Shown in pieces: positions 41,265-48,684 of a stretch of 50,100 nucleotides of DNA. This stretch comes from an uncultured Acidimicrobiales bacterium. Lineage in GTDB: Bacteria > Actinomycetota > Acidimicrobiia > Acidimicrobiales > SZUA-35. Both the position numbers and the translations under genes were made by a program. Position 1 is the first letter of the stretch. Each line of letters begins with the position of its first letter. The stretch covers positions 1 through 50,100 of the forward strand of contig CALHFG010000056.1 in assembly GCA_938029215.1 (NCBI GenBank), written 5' to 3'. The notes beneath the pieces are model-generated. The model saw only the letters and a list, made by a program, of their open reading frames with translations. It had not been told where the DNA came from and searched no databases.

Positions 41265-43303
41265 TCGCCGGCTCCCGCAAGATCCAGATCGACTACCGCT
41301 GGCTCTGCTGCCGGTACGGCAGGTGCATCGCTCTCCGCGTCAACCGGAGCGTCGGGAGCTTCGGCCGGGGCGACGGGCTGAGGGGCAACGGGCTGTTCGA
41401 TAATGGCCGGCGGTTCGCCGTCGGGTGTCGCAGGATCGGCCGAGACAATTTCGGTGGCGGGCTGGGCTTCGGGAGCGGTGCGGGGTCCATCATCGACAAG
41501 TGCCGGCGTTCCTCGAACCAATGCCTGCGGACCGCGTGCAACCGCGTCGACGCCGTCGCCGGTGGCCGGCGCAATGTTCAGAACTCGCAGCGCGTACTGC
41601 GTGATCTTGGCAAACGCTGGCGCCGCCGCGGTAGTGGCGCTCGTTGCGGTTCGGGGCTCGTCGATAACAAGCACCACCGACAGTTGAGGCGCCTCGGCGG
41701 GCACCAAACCGCCGAAGGTTGTCAGGTACCGGCGGTCTTTTTCGGTTCCATAGGTGAGCCGTCCGCTGCCGTTGTCGAACACTTTCCACGCGGTGCCGGT
41801 CTTGCCAGCCACGCTGTAACCCTCGATGCTTGCCTTTGCGCCGGTGCCCTCTTCGCCCGTCACTGCCGTCAGCATTTTCAGCGTGGCGGCTGCAGCCTCA
41901 GAACTGATCACCCGGGTTGGTTCAGCCGCTTCCTCAGACTCATCTAGCTCGTCGCCCATGATCAACCGTGGTGGCGTATAGATCCCGTCGTTGCCCACGG
42001 TGTTAAAGGCGCCTGCGAGCTGCATCAGGTTTACCGTCATGCCCTGACCAATCACAATCGAGCCTGCATCGCTGCCCAGCCATTCCGCCGGCGAGCGTAG
42101 AACGCCGGTGGACTCGCCCTTCAGACCAAGACCAGAGGTGGCGCCAAACCCGAACGCAGTGGCGTAGTCGTAGTAGACCTCCTTGCCAAGCTGCTGGGCC
42201 AAGGTGATCGTGGCCACGTTGCTCGACTGGGCCATCGCATCTTGCAACGTCATCATTTGGTCGTCGTGGCGGGGATGGTCGAAGAACTCTTTGTCGGCGA
42301 TCTCGATGGACTCGGTGACCATCAGCTCGTCGTCGTGGGCATAGCCCAGCCGATCGGCAGCGGACGCGAACGCAACGATCTTCATTACCGATCCCGGCTC
42401 AAACGTGTCGAGCGCAGCGCGGTTGTAACTCGCCACCCCACAGCTGGTCTCGCCGGTTCGTTCAACCGACGCCATGCTGTAGATCTCACCGGTTCGGGGA
42501 TCGCTCACGATGGCCGAGGCGCCCTTGGCACCGAGACGTTCGCACGTTTCTTGCAGGATCGCTTCGGTCCCGAACTGGACCCGGTGGTCCAGGGTCAGGG
42601 TGAGATCAAAACCTTTCTCCGCCGGCTCGACCGACCGGCGCGCGACGCTGATCGAACCAAAACGGCCCCGCTCATACCGTTCGACACCGGCGGTACCGCG
42701 CAGGACCTCGTCATACTGGAGTTCGATACCAGATCGACCCACCTCCTGCGGGTCGACGCGGCCAATAAGCGGACGGGCCAAATCGCCAGCGGGATAAAGA
42801 CGATCTTCTTCCGGCTGGATCACAATGCCCGCGAACGCGCCGGTGGTTTCTTCATCAGCCACGAGCGCTCGGATCTTGGCGAGAGCCGACGCATCGCTCG
42901 TCCGGGCGACCACATTGAAACGGTCTCGGTCAGATGATGGTTGAAGCCGTTCTTCCAGCTCTGATGCATCGATCCCCAGTACCGGAGCCAGAAGGGTCGC
43001 GGTGTACCCGGGATCGTTCTTCTTGACGATTTGTGGATCCGCCACAATGACCTGGGTGGGCGTGCTGGCGGCCAACACGAAGCCCTCACGATCCAGCAAA
43101 CGGCCTCGGTACCCGGCTATGGAGCGGGATGCCGAGCTTTGGTCTTCTGCAAAGTTTCGGTATCGCTCTGGCCGCACGGCCTGGAGATCGATCAGCTGAG
43201 TGGTATAGATCACCATGATCACGAAGAACGCGGTCATGACCATAAACAGCTGAGGGTGGTCAGAAAACAGGGCCCGGTTTGAACGGGGCTTGCGGCGACT
43301 CAT
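41261..43303 (-). CDS. ftsI: penicillin-binding protein FtsI (PBP3-like transpeptidase) with disordered C-terminal tail
   Basis: A 680-residue class B PBP. One membrane helix at about 18-36 follows a basic cytoplasmic stretch. YRGRLLDREGFVLAAS begins the pedestal domain, GRVDPQEVGRSGIELQYDE is the conserved dimerisation region. The transpeptidase domain has SVMK at 305-308 (nucleophile Ser305), SSN at 360-362 and KTG at 501-503. Residues 581-680 are a Pro/Ala/Asp/Glu-rich extracellular tail with no PASTA repeats. FtsI cross-links septal peptidoglycan with FtsW. ATG 43303 overlaps the ftsL stop by four bases, and its stop overlaps murE. Length without the tail is typical. Confidence 0.96.
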   Translation of the reverse strand: MSRRKPRSNRALFSDHPQLFMVMTAFFVIMVIYTTQLIDLQAVRPERYRNFAEDQSSASRSIAGYRGRLLDREGFVLAASTPTQVIVADPQIVKKNDPGYTATLLAPVLGIDASELEERLQPSSDRDRFNVVARTSDASALAKIRALVADEETTGAFAGIVIQPEEDRLYPAGDLARPLIGRVDPQEVGRSGIELQYDEVLRGTAGVERYERGRFGSISVARRSVEPAEKGFDLTLTLDHRVQFGTEAILQETCERLGAKGASAIVSDPRTGEIYSMASVERTGETSCGVASYNRAALDTFEPGSVMKIVAFASAADRLGYAHDDELMVTESIEIADKEFFDHPRHDDQMMTLQDAMAQSSNVATITLAQQLGKEVYYDYATAFGFGATSGLGLKGESTGVLRSPAEWLGSDAGSIVIGQGMTVNLMQLAGAFNTVGNDGIYTPPRLIMGDELDESEEAAEPTRVISSEAAAATLKMLTAVTGEEGTGAKASIEGYSVAGKTGTAWKVFDNGSGRLTYGTEKDRRYLTTFGGLVPAEAPQLSVVLVIDEPRTATSATTAAAPAFAKITQYALRVLNIAPATGDGVDAVARGPQALVRGTPALVDDGPRTAPEAQPATEIVSADPATPDGEPPAIIEQPVAPQPVAPAEAPDAPVDAESDAPAVPAAEPAVVDLDLAGAGE

Positions 43304-43875
43304 GGCTCCAACGGCCGAGCAGCCACCAAATAGACAGGACGGAGCGCGCGGACCATCCCAAGCTCTCGGGTGGCCCGCTGCACGATCACCTCCGGCGAAC
43401 TGGCCTCAACGACCTCGCGATCCAGGAGAGCAAGGTCATTCTCCAAACGGTTTATCTCTGCCTGAATTCGATCGACCTCCGCCTGGGTCTGCACCAACTG
43501 AGCTTGGATCAGAGCCACTGCAAAGAAGGCTCCGACGAGCAACAGCAGCGATCCAAGAACAAGCCGCCGCCGTCGTGTACGACTTCGCAGAGCCGCGACA
43601 TCGATGAGAAACAACGGGGCCTTCGCTGCGGGGCCCTTCTTGGCCGGAGTCTTCTTCGCTGCCTTCTTGGCTGCTGTCTTGGCTGCCGTCTTGGCTGCTG
43701 TCTTGGCCTTGGCTGGGGCGTACTTTGCAGGCGTCTTCTTCGACGGCGCCGTGCGAACCGATTTGTTTGTTGCCGACTTCTTTGTTGCCGACTTCTTGGA
43801 TGTCGCCTTTTTGGGTGCGGTCTTCTTCGGCACCGGGACGCGAACGCGTTCCGCGGTTGCTCGCGCCGCGTTCAC
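43300..43875 (-). CDS. ftsL: FtsL-like septum protein with histone-like N-terminal tail
   Basis: A 191-residue bitopic protein. Residues 1-86 are Lys/Ala/Thr-rich, about 27 basic residues and a single Glu, with KTAAKTAAKTAAKK-type repeats. The membrane helix is at about 105-123 (LVLGSLLLLVGAFFAVALI) after an RRRRR-like stop. Residues about 126-158 are a heptad coiled coil (QTQAEVDRIQAEINRLENDL), followed by PEVIVQRATRELGMVRAL, the usual FtsL/DivIC end. FtsL links FtsQ/FtsB to FtsW/FtsI. Assignment rests on topology and its place between rsmH and ftsI, since FtsL sequences diverge widely. Start GTG 43875 overlaps the rsmH stop (GTGA). Confidence 0.88.
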   Translation of the reverse strand: MNAARATAERVRVPVPKKTAPKKATSKKSATKKSATNKSVRTAPSKKTPAKYAPAKAKTAAKTAAKTAAKKAAKKTPAKKGPAAKAPLFLIDVAALRSRTRRRRLVLGSLLLLVGAFFAVALIQAQLVQTQAEVDRIQAEINRLENDLALLDREVVEASSPEVIVQRATRELGMVRALRPVYLVAARPLEP

Positions 43876-44801
43876 GCCGCCACTCTTTCAATCGCCCGCA
43901 GGCGGGCACTACGCGACCGCGGGTTCCGTTCCTGCTCGGCCTCAGTAGCCGTGCGGGAAATCGGGCGAATCAGGCGGAACGGAGCCGGCACCTCGGGGAT
44001 TGGAAGGTGGGTGGGCGTCGTCGACGTGCTGACGCGACGGAAAATTGCTTTGGCAATCTTGTCTTCGCCGGAGTGATAGGTGAGGATCACGCCTCGGCCG
44101 CCAACGACCAGGCGGTCCAGGGCCACCTCTATTGCGGGTCCGAGAATCGAAAGCTCATCGTTCACCGCGATTCGCAGGGCCTGAAACGTCCGTTTCGCGG
44201 GATGCCCACCGGTGCGGCGGGTTGCGGCCGGGATTGCGGTAATCACGATCTCGGCGAGGTCCACGGTGCGATGAATCGGGCGAGACGCAACGATCGCCTT
44301 GGCGATCCGACCCGCAAACCGCTCATCTCCACCCGTGCGAATAAGGGACGCAAGCTCGCCCTGGGCCCATTCGTTCACAATCGTGTCCGCTGTGAGCACC
44401 GCATCGGGATTCATTCGCATGTCCAGGGGCCCGTCGTGCCGGAAGCTAAATCCACGTTCTGGGAGGTCGAGTTGGGGCGAGCTAACTCCGAGATCAAACA
44501 GGAATCCGGAGATCTGTTCGATTTCCAACCCGTCGAGCAGCTTGCCAAGTGCATCGAACCGACCAGCGACGACGGTCGCTCTGGATCCAAACGACGCCAA
44601 CCTCTCCTGTGCTGCTGCCCGGGCCAACGGGTCCTGATCGATCCCCACCACCATCAGATGCGGTGCAATCTCGAGCAGGGCCGCTGCGTGGCCTGCACCA
44701 CCAAGCGTCGCATCAACCACGATTCCCGCCGGCGTGGAAGCGAGGACCTCGATGGTCTCAGCCTCCAGAACCGGGGCATGGTTGAACTGACGGGGCGTCA
44801 T
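43872..44801 (-). CDS. rsmH: 16S rRNA (cytosine(1402)-N(4))-methyltransferase
   Basis: A 309-residue methyltransferase. The opening FNHAPVLEAETIEVL, the SAM-binding VVDATLGGAGHAAALLE, GIDQDPLARAAA, and FLFDLGVSSPQLDLPERGFS are diagnostic; PLDMRMNP, GHPAKRTFQALRIAVNDEL and VILTYHSGEDKIAKAIF complete the fold. It methylates N4 of C1402 in 16S rRNA. ATG 44801 begins directly with the conserved N-terminus. It follows mraZ after an unusually long 258-bp gap containing a 29-bp-arm inverted repeat, and its TGA overlaps ftsL. Confidence 0.96.
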   Translation of the reverse strand: MTPRQFNHAPVLEAETIEVLASTPAGIVVDATLGGAGHAAALLEIAPHLMVVGIDQDPLARAAAQERLASFGSRATVVAGRFDALGKLLDGLEIEQISGFLFDLGVSSPQLDLPERGFSFRHDGPLDMRMNPDAVLTADTIVNEWAQGELASLIRTGGDERFAGRIAKAIVASRPIHRTVDLAEIVITAIPAATRRTGGHPAKRTFQALRIAVNDELSILGPAIEVALDRLVVGGRGVILTYHSGEDKIAKAIFRRVSTSTTPTHLPIPEVPAPFRLIRPISRTATEAEQERNPRSRSARLRAIERVAA

Positions 44802-44849
44802 GAATCATTCGGCGTTACCGCGTTGCCTCGCCTCAAGGGGGAAGGTTTC

Positions 44850-44994
44850 ACTTCGTTCGGTTATCGGTTGCCCCTCGGAAGCCGGACGTACGTCAGGATG
44901 TCTCCCTGAGCGCACTTGAGGGGTAACGGGCGGAGTTGTGGGGCAGAAGTACCCTTCCCCGAATCCCGAGAAGCAACCGATGACCGAACGAGGT
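44850..44994. repeat. 29-bp inverted repeat in the mraZ-rsmH gap
   Basis: Left arm 44850-44878 and right arm 44966-44994 match as reverse complements except for about four transitions; the core is TCGTTCGGTYATCGGTTGC. The arms enclose 87 nt which also contain CCTGA/TCAGG and CTTGAGG/CCTCAAG pairs. The transcript between mraZ and rsmH should fold extensively. The rest of the 258-bp gap shows no gene. Confidence 0.75.
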
Positions 44995-45059
44995 CTAGGT
45001 AAAGCCGATCTCCTTTCTGAGACATGCCGCCTGGCTGATGACTGTTGGATAGGCGTCCA

Positions 45060-45485
45060 CTAGAAGCCCATCCGATCCAACGCTGCGCTCACGTTGGCCG
45101 AGGCCTCGGCCGTGTCGTGCAGCGTTGTGTAGATACTCCGGGGCCAGATCTCGATGCGGGAAAGTGCCCCGCTGAGGACCACGGTCTGCCCCAGGGAAAA
45201 ACCCTCGAGCAACGATTTGTTGATGGTTATTCGACCCGCACCGTCGATTTTGACTCGCTGGGTCTCCGAGGTCAGCTTGCGAAAGCTCACCGCATCGAGC
45301 GTTCCCGACTTGCGATGGGCTTCCCAGTCCGAAGACACCTGGGCGTAGGTCGCTTCGTCCCACAGGCCCAGCCGCTCGCCAAGGCGAACCACATAGCCCC
45401 GTTGACCGAGTTCCTCTCGGAAGTCCGGAGGGAGTACCACACGACCTTTGTCGTCCAGCGTGTGTTCGTACTGACCTACGAACAA
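45060..45485 (-). CDS. mraZ: transcriptional regulator MraZ
   Basis: A 141-residue AbrB-fold protein with the tandem MraZ repeats: FVGQYEHTLDDKGRVVLPPD with the DxKGR motif at the N-terminus, and KIDGAGRITINKSLLEGFSL with the second DxxGR. It forms ring oligomers that bind TGGGN direct repeats upstream of its own gene and repress the dcw operon. The start is TTG 45485, because the conserved protein opens there, and GGGGAGGCGAGG ends 6-7 bases upstream; the nearby GTG is out of frame. A candidate operator of six phased boxes lies 70-130 bp upstream. It is the first gene of the minus-strand dcw cluster. Confidence 0.95.
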   Translation of the reverse strand: MFVGQYEHTLDDKGRVVLPPDFREELGQRGYVVRLGERLGLWDEATYAQVSSDWEAHRKSGTLDAVSFRKLTSETQRVKIDGAGRITINKSLLEGFSLGQTVVLSGALSRIEIWPRSIYTTLHDTAEASANVSAALDRMGF

Positions 45486-45558
45486 CGTGCACCTCGCCTC
45501 CCCGGAATTTCCCTACATCGAACAGATAGATGCCCACAACGGCGCAAAAAGTGCCGAG

Positions 45559-45613
45559 TGGGCGAATGTGGGATGCTCTCCCACTGCGCCCCACCCTAAC
45601 CCCCGACGCCCCA
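45559..45613 (-). promoter_or_regulatory. MraZ operator: six 5-bp boxes in 10-bp phase, two of them inverted
   Basis: On the minus strand, TGGGG (45613-45609), GGGGT (45603-45599), TGGGG (45593-45589) and TGGGA (45583-45579) are each separated by exactly five bases, the known MraZ box layout. In the same phase on the plus strand lie TGGGC (45559-45563) and TGGGA (45569-45573), giving a head-to-head array and a GTGGGA-N5-TCCCAC palindrome at 45568-45584. A weak -35/-10 pair (TTTTGC about 45549, TATCTG about 45528) lies between array and start. The full 328-bp gap to the lipoate ligase gene holds nothing else that I recognise. Confidence 0.8.
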
Positions 45614-45813
45614 CTGTGTCCACCAATCCGTAACAAAACGGGCGCCTGTCGAAGAAATTTTCCCGCAGCGTTTCGCTGACCAGGCAAAACCGATCCACCC
45701 ACCGAGGTACCAAAATTGGCGACACATAGAGTGATCGGCATACCACTGCACCGATTCGCCACCCAGAGGCCAGAATCCCCTCTGTGGGTGAGTGCAGAAG
45801 GCACACTGGAGAG

Positions 45814-46485
45814 ATGGATCTCCCCGGGCGCGGTAAATGGTGGGAAGTGGTGTCCACGGTCGGTAGTGCCGAAGACCTCCACGGTCGACCAATTCCCGAG
45901 CAGTGCGACCGCTTGGTCTGGTCTCATCGCGTCGAGCGACCCGCCCTGGTTCTGGGGTCCACCCAACCCGATGAACACATCGGCCTCGATGCATCGGCGA
46001 AGGCCGAGGTACTCCGTCGCCGGAGCGGCGGAGGCGCCGTATTGGTGCAGACCTATGACACCTGGGTCGACGTACTCATCGGGTCTGATGACCGGTTATG
46101 GGACGACGATGTGGGAAAGGCGTTCGCGTGGATTGGCCAGGTGTGGGAGCGCACGTTTCAATCGATGAACGTCCCTGCCCTGGCCCACACCGGTGCCTTA
46201 GAAAACCGTGAAGCTGGCAGAGTTGTCTGTTTCGCCGGACTCGGGCCCGGCGAGGTGACCGACGCCGACGGCATCAAGATGCTCGGGCTTTCGCAACGAC
46301 GCACCCGCAACGTTGCGCGCTTCCAATGCCTTGTCCCGTACCGCAGCCCGCTGAGCCACACCACGGAACTATTAGACCCCGCGTGCATTCCGCCTGGCGT
46401 TGACCCCGACGCGCTGGTGGGGGCGTCGCTCGATCCGTCGGCTCTTACCAGCGCCTTCCTCACCGAACTCGCCCGACTCGACTGA
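45814..46485 (+). CDS. lipoate--protein ligase A-like / biotin-lipoyl ligase domain protein
   Basis: A protein of about 223 residues with the BPL/LplA/LipB fold. The key strand is VLRRRSGGGAVLVQ, where RRxGGGAV is the lipoyl-AMP-binding motif of LplA. ERPALVLGSTQPDEHI lies before it and YDTWVDVLIG after it; the C-terminal part includes RVVCFAGLGPGEVTDADGIK and GLSQRRTRNVARFQ, similar to the K-x-x-G-x-x-Q-R-R region of the family. It probably attaches or handles lipoate or octanoate; specificity is not resolved. The start is uncertain: ATG 45814 has GGAGAG immediately before it, and GTG 45784 would add ten residues. It is divergent from mraZ across the operator array. Confidence 0.78.
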   Translation: MDLPGRGKWWEVVSTVGSAEDLHGRPIPEQCDRLVWSHRVERPALVLGSTQPDEHIGLDASAKAEVLRRRSGGGAVLVQTYDTWVDVLIGSDDRLWDDDVGKAFAWIGQVWERTFQSMNVPALAHTGALENREAGRVVCFAGLGPGEVTDADGIKMLGLSQRRTRNVARFQCLVPYRSPLSHTTELLDPACIPPGVDPDALVGASLDPSALTSAFLTELARLD

Positions 46486-46505
46486 CGACGAACGAGTCGC
46501 AGGAT

Positions 46506-47753
46506 CTACTTTGGGATCTCGTTCCAAGGGCCACGATCGGATCGGGGCTCCTTGGGCAAACCAAGAATCATCTCGCCAATGATGTTCCGCTGTACCTGCG
46601 AGGTCCCGGCATAGATGGTGCCAGCGCGAGCGTTCATGAACGTTCCCAGCCAACTGCCGCTCTCGTTCGGAGCACCTGGAGCGTCGTTTCCGAAGGCACC
46701 CGAGGGCAGCTTGCCTTCGATGACCATGGCGTCGGCACCCAGAATATCGACGGCCAACTCGGTGACGGTGCGGTGATACTCGCTCCAGAACAGCTTGAAG
46801 ACAGAGCCTTCGGGCCCCGGGTGTCCCCCGGCCAAGAAGTCGGTGAGGGTCTGCATGCCCAGATAGCGCATCACCTCAACCTTGCTGTAGCACCAGGCCA
46901 GACGCTGACGGATGAGCGGATCCTCGTTCTTGCCGTACGCCTTGGCCAGCTCCACCAGGCGATCGAGCTCGCCCCGGAACGCGATAGGGGTAGTGGCTGC
47001 TGCTTCGCCTCGCTCGAAGCCGAGCAACGTCATCGCGACACCCCAGCCACCGTTCACCTCGCCGACAACGTTGTCCTTAGGGCAACGGGCGTCGGTGAAA
47101 AAGACTTCATTGAATTCGCTCTGTCCACTGATCATTTTGATCGGGCGAACCTCAACGCCAGGCTGATCCATCGGGACGAGCATGAACGAGATGCCTCGAT
47201 GCTTGGCCGCCTCGGCATCGGTCCGGGTGAGCACAAAGATGTGGTTGGCCATATGCCCCGCGGAGGTCCAGATCTTTTGGCCGTTGATGATCCACTCGTC
47301 CCCATCGAGCACGGCCTTGCAGCCGAGGTTACCCAGGTCGGATCCGGCATTTGGCTCGCTGTAGCCCTGACACCACAGGTCTTCACCGCTCAGAATTCGC
47401 GGAATGAAGTGCTTCTTCTGTTCTTCGGTTCCCCACATCAGGATGGTGTTGCCCACCATTTGGATGCTGAACGGGTCGTTCGGTCCACCGGTTGGAACGC
47501 CGGCCTTAGAAAACTCCTCGGCCAAGATCACCGACTCCAGCTGGGTCAGGCCCGCCCCGCCGTACTCGGTCGGCCAGTTAGGTGCTAAGTACTGGTGATC
47601 GCTGAGGGTCACACGCCAGTCATTCATGAACTGGAGCGCAGCGTCCTCATCGAGCGCGCCAATGCCCTTCCAGTTGGAGGGGAGGTGTTCGGCAAGAAAC
47701 GCCTGCACCTTCTCGCGAAAAACCTCGGCTTCGGGACTGAACGTTGGCTCCAT
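46506..47753 (-). CDS. acyl-CoA dehydrogenase
   Basis: A 415-residue flavoenzyme. The N-terminal helical domain begins PTFSPEAEVFREKVQAFLAE. The FAD/acyl region has WPTEYGGAGLTQLESVILAE, CQGYSEPNAGSDLGNLGCKA and WIINGQKIWTSAGHMANHIF, typical of the family. The C-terminal AGTIYAGTSQVQRNIIGEMI carries Ala where MCAD-type enzymes have the catalytic Glu (IYEGTS); as in many actinobacterial members the base may instead be the Glu in GFERGE. It oxidises an acyl-CoA to the enoyl-CoA; chain type is unknown. The start is ATG 47753; TTG 47759 is possible. It is divergent from thioredoxin, with a GACCGGTC palindrome just upstream. Confidence 0.92.
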   Translation of the reverse strand: MEPTFSPEAEVFREKVQAFLAEHLPSNWKGIGALDEDAALQFMNDWRVTLSDHQYLAPNWPTEYGGAGLTQLESVILAEEFSKAGVPTGGPNDPFSIQMVGNTILMWGTEEQKKHFIPRILSGEDLWCQGYSEPNAGSDLGNLGCKAVLDGDEWIINGQKIWTSAGHMANHIFVLTRTDAEAAKHRGISFMLVPMDQPGVEVRPIKMISGQSEFNEVFFTDARCPKDNVVGEVNGGWGVAMTLLGFERGEAAATTPIAFRGELDRLVELAKAYGKNEDPLIRQRLAWCYSKVEVMRYLGMQTLTDFLAGGHPGPEGSVFKLFWSEYHRTVTELAVDILGADAMVIEGKLPSGAFGNDAPGAPNESGSWLGTFMNARAGTIYAGTSQVQRNIIGEMILGLPKEPRSDRGPWNEIPK

Positions 47754-47765
47754 TCCCAAATACTA

Positions 47766-47777
47766 GACCGACCGGTC
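47766..47777. promoter_or_regulatory. GACCGACCGGTC, possible TetR-type half operator
   Basis: This lies 13 bp upstream of the acyl-CoA dehydrogenase ATG and contains the perfect palindrome GACCGGTC (47770-47777). Actinobacterial lipid-metabolism TetR regulators often use GACCGACCGGTCGGTC-like sites; only one full half plus the centre is present. Confidence 0.4.
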
Positions 47778-47810
47778 AAGTTTTGTGTAACTGTGCCCGC
47801 TTCACTACCC

Positions 47811-47885
47811 GCAACGCTCGGTGACGGGTCTATTTGTTGCAGCGAGGCACGAGATGCAACGAATAGACCCGTCACCAGGCGTTGC
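47811..47885. repeat. long hairpin element: 31-bp arms, 13-nt loop
   Basis: Left arm 47811-47841 (starting GCAACGCTCGGTGACGGGTC) and right arm 47855-47885 are reverse complements apart from three transitions; the central core GGTGACGGGTCTATT is perfect. The loop is GCGAGGCACGAGA. The element lies between two divergent genes (acyl-CoA dehydrogenase and thioredoxin), so it is not an ordinary terminator for either. It resembles a miniature palindromic repeat element or a structured 5' leader. Confidence 0.85.
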
Positions 47886-47964
47886 AAACCGGCGTTGGAA
47901 TAGAAGATGGGCTGGGTGGTGTTCTTTAGGGCACTGCCGTCCTAGCGATAAGGAATACTCCACT

Positions 47965-48360
47965 ATGGCAACCAAAGACATCACCGAAGCCGAGTTCATG
48001 CCGTTGATCGAACAGGACGGCATCGTTCTGGTCGACTTCTGGGCGGACTGGTGCGGGCCCTGTAAGTCCTTCGCCCCGGTCTATGAAGAGGTTTCTGAGG
48101 CCCACCCCGATGCGGTGTTTGCCAAGGTCGACACCGAGGCCGAGCAGGCGTTGGCTGGCGGTTTGAACATCCGCTCCATCCCCACGCTGATGATCTTCCG
48201 CGATGGCATCCAGATCTTTTCCCAGCCAGGCGCTATTCCCGCCGCAGCGCTCGAAGACCTTGTTGGCCAGGTGAAAGCACTGGACATGGACGAGGTACGG
48301 AAGTCGGTCGAGGCCGACCATGATCACCCTGACCATGACCACAGCGGTCACGATCACTAA
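47965..48360 (+). CDS. thioredoxin-domain protein with His/Asp-rich C-terminus
   Basis: A 131-residue protein. The thioredoxin fold has VLVDFWADWCGPCKSFAPVY with redox Cys30 and Cys33, VFAKVDTEAEQALAGGLNIR, and the cis-Pro loop SIPTLMIFRDG. It lacks a signal peptide, so it is cytoplasmic. After the fold, residues about 116-131 are DHDHPDHDHSGHDH-like, alternating His and Asp, a likely metal-binding tail not found in standard thioredoxins. ATG 47965 is preceded by AAGGA at good distance; the frame is open further left through the hairpin element but this is not coding. A strong rho-independent terminator lies 24 bp downstream, so it is a single-gene transcript. Confidence 0.93.
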   Translation: MATKDITEAEFMPLIEQDGIVLVDFWADWCGPCKSFAPVYEEVSEAHPDAVFAKVDTEAEQALAGGLNIRSIPTLMIFRDGIQIFSQPGAIPAAALEDLVGQVKALDMDEVRKSVEADHDHPDHDHSGHDH

Positions 48361-48384
48361 CCACTCGCCTCTTTCCCCTCCTTG

Positions 48385-48421
48385 GAGCCACGGCCCTTCA
48401 GGCCGTGGCTCTTTGGTTTTT
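48385..48421 (+). terminator. rho-independent terminator after thioredoxin
   Basis: A perfect 11-bp stem GAGCCACGGCC / GGCCGTGGCTC with loop CTTCA (48385-48411) is followed by a T-rich run TTTGGTTTTT to 48421, 24 bp beyond the thioredoxin stop. Confidence 0.93.
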
Positions 48422-48441
48422 GGCCACCGTAGAATCGTGTC

Positions 48442-48684
48442 GTGATGATCTCTGGAGCCATGATCAAGGCCGTCGTTCGCCGCCCGGACCTTTGGCCAAC
48501 CGCCGCTCGTGCCTACCGCTCATTCGTCCCGAATCAGTGGTGGACGAGGCGCCCGTTTCTGCCGGTACCGGATCGTGATTGGATGCATTTCCGAATGGTC
48601 ACCGCCTACGGAGGCGATGGATCCCCTGCGCCCACTGCCGGACACGAACTCATCACGTGGCTGCAGTGGCTCAAACAGAACTAG
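48442..48684 (+). CDS. small conserved-looking protein of unknown function
   Basis: An 80-residue protein beginning at GTG 48442 or ATG 48445 (MISGAMIKAVVRRPDLWPTA). It is basic and aromatic-rich, with ARAYRSFVPNQWWTRRPFLP, VPDRDWMHFRMVTAYGGDG and a C-terminal ELITWLQWLKQN helix. I recall similar RRPDLWPTA...W proteins as hypotheticals in actinobacteria, but do not know a function. Its start is 20 bp after the thioredoxin terminator, so it must have its own promoter within that space or start leaderless. The last 14 bp overlap the convergent methyltransferase gene. Confidence 0.72.
   Translation: MMISGAMIKAVVRRPDLWPTAARAYRSFVPNQWWTRRPFLPVPDRDWMHFRMVTAYGGDGSPAPTAGHELITWLQWLKQN

Noticed and set aside
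47811..47885. Hairpin as a transcription terminator
   Set aside because: Both flanking genes read away from it and there is no T-run.
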